DNA of 64,000 nucleotides from Branchiostoma floridae (lineage: Eukaryota; Chordata; Leptocardii; Amphioxiformes; Branchiostomatidae): assembly GCF_000003815.2 (NCBI RefSeq), contig NC_049983.1, forward strand, positions 28,173,175-28,237,174, in the 5' to 3' direction. The position numbers and the translations under genes are program-made. Shown piece by piece: positions 12,164 to 22,300 of the stretch; positions within the stretch are counted from its first letter, which is position 1; every line of letters starts with the position of its first letter. A model generated the notes under the pieces. It saw only the letters and a program-made list of their open reading frames with translations. It did no database searches and had not been told where the DNA came from.

Positions 12164-12605
12164 TTGCCAATAGCAACAAACGATGAACGAAAAACAAAAC
12201 ACCGTCAGTACCCACTGTTTTCCCATCGTCTATGTTCTTTGCTTGGAGTTGCCTGCTTGGAGATTGGTTGATTGACATTGATTCAGGCAACGCTACTATC
12301 ATGTTCTCAGATCCGATGTAAGTGTAGTGACTGAGCTTTAGCATACTAACGCACTAAAACTGCGTGCATCAGGTGCTAAAATGTAAAATCAGCTTTAAAA
12401 CGTTTTATAACTTGGAATGTCAGAGAAAAGGCACCAACCATTCGGGGACGTATAGTAGAGTAGCTGTTTCTCCAACCTATCAGGTGACTCACTCAAGACC
12501 CCTTCCAACCCTGTCGGCAATTCCTAGAACGCTAATTAAAAAATAATTAATTACCAACCACAACTTCCACACAACAGACACGCTTCCACGAAAAAGTAGG
12601 TGGTA

Positions 12606-12721
12606 TATCCTCCAAGCAGAGGTTGGGTAGCAGGGATTTGTAGTGGCCGAGATTTTAATGGGGAGCCAACAAGTAAAAATTCAAGCCACTACTCATTGAC
12701 TGAACCTTTGCTTGGAGAATA
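12606..12721. mobile_element. 116-base TIR element with CCAAGCAGA termini
   Basis: Ends TATCCTCCAAGCAGAGGTT and (complement) TATTCTCCAAGCAAAGGTT define a short non-coding element of the same terminal family as 1699-1824, but with an unrelated interior. Confidence 0.65.
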
Positions 12722-12892
12722 GTGATTCATATCTGCTACACGCTGATTCACCTGAAGAGACCAAATACAAGTCAACCAACATTTCTTTTCAATTACATGA
12801 ATTTCCTATGTATGTTTTATTAGACTGTCGCCCAACATATGACACAAATGTCATCCCACCTTCCTAATAGCCCTTTAAAACTTTGTTCACAG

Positions 12893-13163
12893 GAGCCCCT
12901 GTACAAGACCAACGACTTCATGGTCGTCCCGCCCGGCAGACTCCAACGATGCTCAAGAGATGGTACCCTGGTTTGTGAAGGTCATCAACACCTACCCGGA
13001 CAAACAGCACCTGAAACTCCAATGGCACGTGCCGAACAACGACGGGGTGTATGTGAAGGAGTCGAGTGAGAACAAGCCTCTCAAAGAATACACTGTCAAG
13101 TATGGGGAGATCGTTGCTGTACATCTGTCACAAAATAAGACACATACTCCACTGGCCGGCTGA
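12893..13163 (+). pseudogene. Orphan coding exon with one-base frameshift
   Basis: After a good acceptor (TTTGTTCACAG) the frame reads EPLYKTNDFMVVPP. A shift of one base near 12930-12940 moves the coherent protein to another frame, which continues DSNDAQEMVPWFVKVINTYP and then KLQWHVPNNDGVYVKE to a stop at 13161-13163. Composition and codon choice look coding. The pattern of PWFVKV, LQWHVP and GEIVAVHL suggests a small beta-rich (BAH/chromo-like) fold, but I do not recognise the family. Dispersed repeat DNA begins right after it, so it is probably a broken transposon or host-gene fragment, or an assembly error. Confidence 0.45.
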
Positions 13164-13192
13164 CTTCCCTTGTGTCCTATAGACTCTATTTG

Positions 13193-13240
13193 TCCAATTT
13201 CTACAATTAGACCACCGATCCGCGGATCCTGGTAGAGGCT
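13193..13240. repeat. Single end of a dispersed MULE-like MITE family
   Basis: Near-identical to 160-207, ending in CCGATCCGCGGATCCTGG and TAGAGGCT. It abuts the orphan exon and may have truncated it. Confidence 0.5.
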
Positions 13241-13892
13241 AGTGGCAGAGATAGAGAGGGCCTAGAACGCTTGATTGAATTGATTAGATGATGCATTACT
13301 TATTCTACTACGAAACGTCTTGCCTGGATTGGTGATTGGAGCATAAAATAATTCGGTTGCCTGACGACTGAAACAAGACTAATGGTGTGTGGTCATAATG
13401 ATATTCCTATGTCTCTTTTAATGTACACCTGTGTTAGAAAAATGTGGGTAAGACAATTAGGAAAGAAAGACTTACATGTTTTCTCCAGTTGTCAGGAGGA
13501 AGGATTTCTAAAGTTATATTTGCATTTCTATTTGGATTTCTTAATCTCCCTGCGTGAAATATAACTTTCTACATACACCCAATACGCGTGTCCAGTGTCC
13601 AAGAAAGTACAACAGTGACTTCTTCAGTGTAGTGTACCGTTTTCCATGATGCTATTAATGCAGTGTAATAGTACTATTGTCAATGTTGACATTCATTGTA
13701 GACTATCAGTTGAATACAAAACTAAAAACTTTTATCGGGCCGTTGATTATTGTGAGATGATAGGAACAAGGTATTGCACCATTTAACTCCCATTCTTTTA
13801 CAGAGAATCGCTTCTAGGAACAGCGCCGTTATTAACGTTTAGCCGCTCTGGTGACACGAGGCTTTAAGCCGCGCCGAAGGTACAAGGCTGTG
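13241..13892. other. No gene seen
   Basis: AT-rich DNA leading into the hairpin minisatellite. Degenerate first units of that array (GCTTTAAGCCGCGCC) are recognisable from about 13839. Confidence 0.5.
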
Positions 13893-14377
13893 GGGGCTTT
13901 TAACCGCGCTGTGTCCGGCGGCTTTTAACCGCGCGGTGTCGGGCGGCTTTTAACCGCGCTGTGACCGGCGGCTTTTAGCCGCGCTCTGACCGGCGGCTTT
14001 TAACCGCGCTGCAACGGGCGGTTTTTAACCGCGCTGTAACCGGCGGCTTTTAACCGCGCTGTGACCGGTTACTTTTAACCACGCTGCAATGGGCGGCTTT
14101 TAACCGCGCTGCAATGGGCGGCTTTTAGCCGCGCTGTGACTGGCGGCTTTTAGCCGCGCTGTGACTGACGGCTTTTAACCGCGCTGTGAACGGCGGCTTT
14201 TAACCGCGCTATGACCGGCGGCTTTTAACCGCGCTGTGTCGGGCGGCTTTTAGCCGCGCTGTGACCGGCGGCTTTTAACCTCGCTGAAGGCACCGGCGGC
14301 TTTTAACCGTGCTGTGACCGGCGGCTTTTAGCCGCGCTGATGGCCTACGGCGGCTTTTAGCCGCGCTGATGGCGCTT
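13893..14377. repeat. 25-base minisatellite, each unit a GC-clamped hairpin
   Basis: Nineteen units with consensus GGCGGCTTTTAACCGCGC followed by TGTGACC. Each unit holds a perfect small stem, GCGG-loop-CCGC. Units with AGCCGC in place of AACCGC extend the stem to six pairs (GCGGCT/AGCCGC). Spacers vary (TGTGACC, TGCAAC, TGTGTC, TGATGGCCTAC). The unit length is not a multiple of three, so the array is not a protein repeat. It sits about 1.8 kb upstream of the first visible exon of the ZP-domain gene. Function unknown. Confidence 0.9.
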
Positions 14378-15240
14378 AATTATAGCATACTCAGCAGCTT
14401 CACTTTCAACATTTGGGTATCTTGAGGTTTGAACATTCGAGACGAAAAAAGGGAATAAATTGGATTTTCCCCTTTAAATTTGGATCGTGTTTATAGTATT
14501 TGCAGAAAAGCATTATAATTTGGTTACATTTGGGCACAATAATGGTAGCAAATATTTGCGTCAATGGTCCATCATTGTTCATCACAAGACCATCTGTAAC
14601 TTTAGACTATACATGACAATTTCTATGCCATAGCAAATATATATGTACGATGCTGTGATAGGGATATTTACAAGGATGGCTCGCATGTATCACATATATC
14701 CCTAGATGGTATGATGTACGCTTAATGCAATATTTAATGTATACGTAAGTAAATAGAAAGGGACTTATTGACAGCCGACATAACTGTGCAGGAGCAACAT
14801 CTTTTGACTTTAGTTTTAGTGACTGTCAACAATCTGTAGGTATCGGTACGTTATCTTAATCATTCGTGTGTTCTAATATGGCCTTGTTGGCACACCAATT
14901 TTGGGTCGGAATGACGTGCGGAAATCAGCTAATTTAAAATAGCTAATTCTGAAACATTTTCCTAATCGTATCAAAATATCGTACATATTTATGCTTAAAG
15001 AAGGCATGGATTTCAAAGTACAATATTTTTGAAATTCATTTTTTTATTTATTTAATCTCAAGACGGATGGGTGGCACCCTACAGCTTTTGATATCTAATT
15101 TCCAAGGGAGCCCACCATACATGTAAACAATGCAAAACGTGTTACATTCAGCCAAAACACCAGAGGACAACATAAAGTACATCACGTGAAAACCAAAGGG
15201 TAAAAACATAATCACTGTCCAAAAACGTTCAAAAGTCAAA
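14378..15240. other. No gene seen
   Basis: AT-rich non-coding DNA between the hairpin minisatellite and the LINE remnant, with no repeat structure that I can define. Confidence 0.5.
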
Positions 15241-15262
15241 CCCAAGAAAGTCCAGAGATAGC

Positions 15263-15997
15263 CTAGAGGTGAGAGGTCAGGAAGTTACATGAGTCATGTG
15301 TCTTCAGCCTGAAACTGCAGATGGAAGTGTGTTGTAGTAAGCTGCCTCTGTATGCAAAAGTGCGGTGGCAAGATGTGTTAGTGTAGCTGGGTTTGTGAAG
15401 CAATGAGGTTTGTCTGGTTTTGTGGTTGTATAACAGGTGGTCGTGTACAAACGTGACGTCTAGTGTCACAGACTCGCCACAGCATCATTTATTATTATCT
15501 TAAGGCATCTTTAAACTCAGTAGAGTTGTTACTTGACTTACGTCAAGTGTGTTGTACCTCAGAATGCGAAAGTGCGGTGGCCAGATGTGTTCCTGTAAAT
15601 GGGTTTGTGTAGGGGTAAGCCCATTATTATTTATACATTTGAAAACCATGGCACACGTGTGCTCATCCCTAGCCTTCGTTGAATCAGTATAGAGAAACCT
15701 GGGAACATACCATGTCAATGTGTTCGTTCCAAGGGATAGTGCACAGTCAGGGAGAACATCTACTATTTAAATTAGTACACATGTTCAACAGTTTCTTGAG
15801 CAATTTGAGTTCTCAAAGGTGGTGCAGCTCTTAGCTTCCCACGTGTGCTGAATAGGATCCACTTTGTCATAGCAACGTTCAGTGTTAGACGGGTTGAATG
15901 TAACCATGTGACAAGGTTTGCTAGCTCGGAGTTAAAAATGGTCTCTATGAATACTGCGTCCTTGCTGAAACAGAAAATAGCATTATCGTTTGCATAA
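15263..15997 (-). pseudogene. LINE reverse transcriptase remnant
   Basis: On the - strand the start of the fragment reads YANDNAIFCFSKD and then LVTWLHSTRLTLNV. This is the YxDD catalytic box of non-LTR reverse transcriptases followed by the W-L-x-x-N-x-L-T-L-N landmark. The first catalytic Asp is replaced by Asn (codons at 15985-15996). The fragment decays through several stops. A C-terminal segment appears twice (about 15490-15620 and 15263-15475), the latter with HNHKTRQTSLLHKP and TFAYRGSLL, typical of the end of ORF2 in CR1/Jockey-like elements. It is 5-prime truncated and dead, lying upstream of the first EGF exon. Confidence 0.7.
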
Positions 15998-16178
15998 AGG
16001 CATACAAATTCTGATCACAAGGACCCTATATTGCTATATATTCATTGTTGGCAGATGTATAATATATCCAATGAGTTCCATTTCACAAAAACAAGAAAAA
16101 AAACACACACACAAAAACTCAAAGGTTTATCTATCGCCGGTAACTTGTGTTCGATCTATATCTAAATATCAGACCCAG

Positions 16179-16301
16179 ATGTCGACGAATGTGCAGATGG
16201 CACAGACAACTGCCACGCTCAGGCAACCTGTACCAACACGGACGGCTCTTTTACATGTGATTGCACTGAAGGGTACAGTGGAAATGGAGTCAACTGTACT
16301 G
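16179..16301 (+). CDS. Exon: calcium-binding EGF domain 1
   Basis: A symmetric phase 1-1 exon of 41 codons. The Asp formed across the junction starts [18 protein letters not shown], the calcium-binding EGF signature, and the exon carries six Cys. The donor is TG|GTAAGAAC. It is nearly identical to the second EGF exon, showing tandem exon duplication. Confidence 0.9.
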
Positions 16302-19300
16302 GTAAGAACATTGAATTGGACAATATATTTATAGAATGCATTATCTTTATTGAGAAATGCATCAAAACTTAATGCACCATAGCTTTTTGTTTGTTTGTTT
16401 TATTGGGATCTCCATTAGCGATACCACCGAAGTGGTACCGCTATTCTTCCTGGAGTCCGACACTTACTCACATAGTAGCAAATATGACATGATTGTGTTA
16501 TTTCTATCCACAGATGTCGACGAATGTGTTACTACCTGCTTTTACCACGATTTTCATTGATCCATTTGTTTTGTAATGTTACTACTACAAGAGATGTTGC
16601 CATTATACTATATTATGTACGTAACATTATAATATATATTAGGCTGCATCATTTCAATAGAGAAGTGTATCAAAACACTAAGTCTCATAGCATAGTTACA
16701 ATGTAGCACAAGTGACGTGACTGTGCTGTTTGTATCCACAGATGTCGACGAATGTGCAGATGGCACAGACAACTGCCACGCCCAGGCAACCTGTACCAAC
16801 ACGGACGGTTCCTTCATCTGTGAATGTACCAACGGTTACGGTGGAGATGGAGTCACGTGTGCTGGTAAGAGCGTTAGGGATTGTATTGTGCGTTTGTACT
16901 TGTTGCATTGCATGTATTAGTTCCATTATATTCCATTTTAAAACGTTCACAAAGTCTCATGGGTTTATTCAGCACTGGAAACTTTTGTTGTTTGTATTCA
17001 CAGATGTCGACGAATGTGCGAATGGCACACACAACTGCCATGAGGACGCAACCTGTTCTAACACAGACGGGGGATTCAACTGTACCTGTTACGAAGGATA
17101 CGCCGGAGATGGGGTCACCTGCACAGGTATGAAATGCACTTTTCCTTATCGTTTGTCACCAGTCTGAAAAAACAGACATGCTTCTATTTGCATTATATAT
17201 ATATTGCATATCATAATAGACGACACATCTAGCAAAACATGATATGATCCTGAAAATAGGCTGTGACTAATGAACCTTTCACATGGAAATAGAGAAAAAG
17301 TGTTGCTAGCATGTACAAACTGAGGGGCTAAATGCATTCCACTCTGTGTGTATAAATCACCTCAAAGGCTTGTCTGACCTGGTCTTCACGGATGTCGGGA
17401 TGGACTACATGACCCTGTCCTGGACGGCGTCTGCTGACCTGAATATAACCCGGTACCGGCTGCGCTATCGTCCCGCCGGGGCCTCGCACCGGGACCTGTC
17501 TCCCCCGCCCTCCCCGGGCGACACCGCGGCCACCGTGCCCGGACTGTGGGCAGACACAGAGTACACCTTCACCCTGACGGCGTTTGGAGATGGCGACCAG
17601 GAAGTTGGGGAGATCAGTGGGACAAACACAACAGGTTGGTTGGTGGTGAGGCATGGATGTAGGGAGGTTTAGATCTTTCAACGCGATTGACTTCAGAAAG
17701 GCTGCACTCTACTTTTGACCTAGAATGAAATTAATTGATCATCAATAATTTTATTGAGCAAAGAAAAAGTTCAGCATTGGCAGCTAAAGGCTGAATTCTG
17801 GTTGGACTTTAGACGGGGTTAAGGTCATTGGGTAAGGCTCTCTTTTTATAGTGTTCCTGGTATGGATTTGAGACCTGGTCATTAGGGCCCGTCTAACAAT
17901 AGATTTGATCGCTGGCCATGTTTTCCAGCTGAAGTTATCGTGAACGTGGAGTGCCATGAGGATCACATGACCGTGACCTTCCCCAGAGCGGCGCTACCAG
18001 CGGTAGATGTCGACAACATGCACCTGCTGGACGCCAGCTGCGGCGCCACGGTTACAGACACGGAGGTGACTCTGCGGGCAGGTCTGCAGGACTGCGGGAC
18101 CATTCAGGATGTGAGTATTCTTCTGAAAAATGGAGAATGGACACGGTCTACTGTCAGTAGATGTGAGTAGACGTGTGGAAAATGGAGAATAGACACGCGC
18201 AAAACACAGCGTACTTAGATATAGATATGGCGAGCAATGATTGCTAAGGACCTGGATGTCTTGTGTCTGAGGAGAGCCACACCTCGAGTACGTGGCTTAC
18301 CACACTGATCGAAAAGAGTAGGGGTCCTTTCCGGTGTGAGTGGTTCAGAATCATTCCGGCCTAAATGGGATACGGTATCTTCCCAAGCAGCCTTAGTGCC
18401 CTTTGCTTTGCCTATTGAGTCAGAAAGTTGACCTTGCCTAAGCTTAATGTTTCTGACTTAGGAAGAGCAAATTCTGCTAAAGTTTAGTCTCCAGAAGTAG
18501 TTCTTGTGGCCTTGCATGGATCATGAGCAAACTGGTAAGACAAAGGTTGAAAATAAAAGGTCAAAAGTGCTTGAATGTAAGTTCATCTGTGACGGTAGAT
18601 AGATAACATAATGACACAGTTTTAAGACTTTATATACGTACACAAAGTAAAGCGCTTACCAACAAGCTTTCGATCAGTGCTCTGATCCTTCTCAAGTTGT
18701 AATGACCCAAAACCTAAGTCGCACTTCCGGGACGGAAGTGTGACGTCAGTAAAGGGTCAAAGGTGCTTGACAGTCAGTACCGGCCCCCGTCTCGGTTGAG
18801 GGAAGGTTGATGGGCTCTGATGCATTTATCTGTTTTCAGTCGTCAGAAGCTGACAAATTCATCTTCACCAACGAGGCCATCGCCAGTCAGCTGACGTCTG
18901 ACAATGGAGCCGTGAGAGGAACCCCTTTCAGCAAAAGGTTCCGGTGTGAGTTCCTTCGTCAGTACGTGGTCTCACAGGGGAGGGAGATTCTCTACAACAT
19001 CCCGTCTCCTCGGTAAGTTCCTCCGTTAGTACGTGGTCCCGTCTCCTCGGTAGGTTTCCCCGTCAGTACGTGGTCTCACAGGGGAGGGAGATCCTCTACA
19101 GCATCCCGTCTCCTCGGTGAGTTCCTCCGTCAGTACTTGGTCTCAAAGGGTGGGTGGTGGTGCTGACCTTATCATGAGTGCAGAATTCTAGATTGAAATC
19201 CAGCCTCCAGGTTCATGTTTACATTCATTCTGAATGTCTTATCAGAGTGAAATGAATACTTTTTAATACAATATGGTTCTGTTTTAGTGTGCAAGTTGTG

Positions 19301-22300
19301 GACGCGGAAAACAGCTTCACCTTTGAGATGCACATGTTCACTTCGTCAGACTTCACTGCAACATACAACGCAGACGACTACCCTGTGCAGGTCTGCTGTT
19401 ATTTTATTTTTTTTAAATAATGTCTGTCAAATTACTTGTCTTGTTATGGTTATATGAAAACTGTCATTGTCATCTGGTGTGCAAACCAGCAGGAAAGTCA
19501 TTACTCCCGTTTCAGTTATGCTTGTTATCTATTGATATAACAATGTAACCACTTTCTTTGCCTGACTCGTCCCTCTCCCAATGTAATGTGTCTTTTATTG
19601 TTTTCTCCTTTATTTGTGCATGGATAGGTGACCTCAGCCGACCGGCTGCACTTCGGGTTGAGCGTGAACTCACCTCTGAACGACCTGGAGCTGTTCGCTC
19701 TCCGCTGCCTCGCCACGCCCAGTACCGACCCTGACGACTCTCCCAGCGTCAGCATCATCCAGGACGGGTACGTCACTGTTCACGTGATTATCTTACATCA
19801 AAGGTTGATTAGTTTGTTCGCACATGGCAAGAGTCCGATGTTCTCATTTAAAACCTACTCCAGTTATCATGTTAAAAATTCGGTCAGTAAACCATTATTC
19901 TGTGGCGTTCACGCTGACTTCTCTCCTAACGTTATAGGTGTCACATAAACAACGCATCAGCCAGGCTGTTGCATGTTAGGCCAGTAAATCATTATTCTGT
20001 GGCATTCACAGTCACTTCATTCCTGTAGGTGTGACGTCGACACCACGCTTCAGCTTGACACAGACCGGTCTAACGACATGGCCTTATACTACTCCATCCA
20101 GTCCTTCACATTCCCCAACATTGACGATCCCAGTCTGGTAAAATAGGCAGTCATTGGTCAGGTGGTGGCAGGGCTAGCTGTCAGCCAATAGGGAGTCATT
20201 AGTAGCGGCAGGGCTAGCTGTCAGCCAATAGGGAGTCATTGGTGGTGGCAGGGATAGCTGTCAGCCAATAGGGAGTCAGTGGTGGTGACAGGACTAGCTG
20301 TCATCCAATAGGGAGTCATAGGGAGTCATTGGTCGGGTGGTGGCAGGGCTAGCTGTCAGTCAATACACCCGATTCTGTTATTATTATCATGAAGATTTGT
20401 TAATCATGGGGCATGATTTGCGAATACGTTCGGATGATCAGTGCCTTCTTATGGACTGAGGCCGTATGATTAGCGAAGAGTTCGCGCTGGGATAATCAGG
20501 AGTCGGGGTCAACAACCCGTGATGCTGACCCAACATGGCGGCGCCCACAGAAGGACGGAAGGTGTGTGGCGGTCGGCGATATGAGCCTGGAAACTCCTTT
20601 CCAAGCATATTCATTCCACGTAACACGTTCAACAGGTAACGTTAGGTCTTATAATCCAGGCTCCGTTTTTTTCTTCGATAATAAGACTTGCGTGAACCTG
20701 TGGTTGGGAAGCAGTAAACTAAATCATATCCATTTTAATGGCGCCAAGGAGGTAAATATATATAACCTTCTTGCTAAGTATCGGCTCTAACGGACTTCCC
20801 TGACCGGGTAAGACGGATGATATTTTACATAAGTCTCTTGTCCGAGGATCAAGTATACCGGTAAGTAGCCCTCAGTTTAAATATATAGCGTCGACTAACG
20901 TTATCATGGCTAACCGGTAAGGAACCATGTCAGCATGGACAAAATAAAAATTATGCAAGCTTTGGTCTATTAAAAAGCTGGGGCCAATTGCCAATATAAT
21001 GTAAAGTACCATATACAACATTTGCATGCTTTATGTGATTATGTGAAGAGTTGTTAAGGCATGGACCTTAGGTATAAGTTCAGAATGCCAGAATAGATTC
21101 TCAGTTGCAATGATACCCCCCTCCCCCAAACCTGGAGAGTACTGCATTTACAGGGGGTTCTGGACAAGAAGGGCTCAGCTGTTCAGGGCGGGCGAACTGA
21201 AATATTAGCTTAAGCTTAAGTACAGGGGCCCCACTCACAACAATCCAAGCAAGGGTTCACATGAAGTATCCACTGTCTATAAAACTGCTTCCATTCATAA
21301 TTCCAGAGTATGATACCCTGGGAAAACCTGACCCCAGAGCCGCGCGCAAGGTTTACCGATCTTTGGCACACACGCCCCTAGAACACCCACCGCCCAACAC
21401 CCACCTGCTCGACAATCCAGCTGGCCTCAACTATCACTTGCCTTTCAGAGAAGTAAGTGATAGTCAGGTCCCGGGCTGGCATGAAGTGGGGCCAGCTGGT
21501 TGGTAGTGCCTAGTGTGTGGGTGTATAGTTGCGGGCGTGCGTGAAGCAGGCAGGGATCGGTAACTCTTCTTCGTGCCGCTTCTTTGAGTTTGGTTTCCCT
21601 GGGTAAGACTATGACTATCTACAATTTTTTACACTGACAGTTCTACCTCATCATGATTGGCTGTTTAAATTTTCTCAGACCATTCACTATTGCTTCAGTT
21701 TCATTTTTGGTAAATCTTTCCCCAGGAAATGGGCGTCATAATCCAAACTTGCTGCTGTGATGTGGGGCTGTGTGTTTAGGGCAAGGTGCATGCGTTGTGC
21801 AAAATGCAGAAAAATTCTGTTTTAGCTCCTTGTCAGTGGTTGGTTCAAAATTTCTGTCACAGCCTGCTCAAAAATTGGATCAGAATTGTACAATATTACC
21901 TTACCATAAACAAAGCTAAGCTGAATGATGAAAACAGTCTTCTCAGCAAAACATGTAATTTTGACTGTGCACGTTGAACAGTCAGCAGTCATGCCAAAAC
22001 AGAAAAAGGTTGATAAATGTTGAATATACATTTCCTTTCTGCATTGTAGTTGATAATGAAAATAAATTTGTTATTCCAAACTATCCAAAGTACAATCTGA
22101 ACGTATTCTGTAACACTCAAAGAGACCAATACACAATGACATGTAAATGTTTGTCTCACTCTCCATTGTGATACTAGTCTGTACTACTATAAGCAGGCCT
22201 GGACTTGAACTTGATCCTCTGGACATGAATCGTGGTGTCATCTAGACTGTGGTGTCCTACTGGCCAAACAGTTAGGGTGTTTGGTCCAGAGCGCAGGGGT

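Noticed and set aside
20438-20632. 64-codon frame conserved in both TIR arms as a small gene
   Set aside because: Conservation is explained by the near-identity of the arms themselves, and composition shows no domain.
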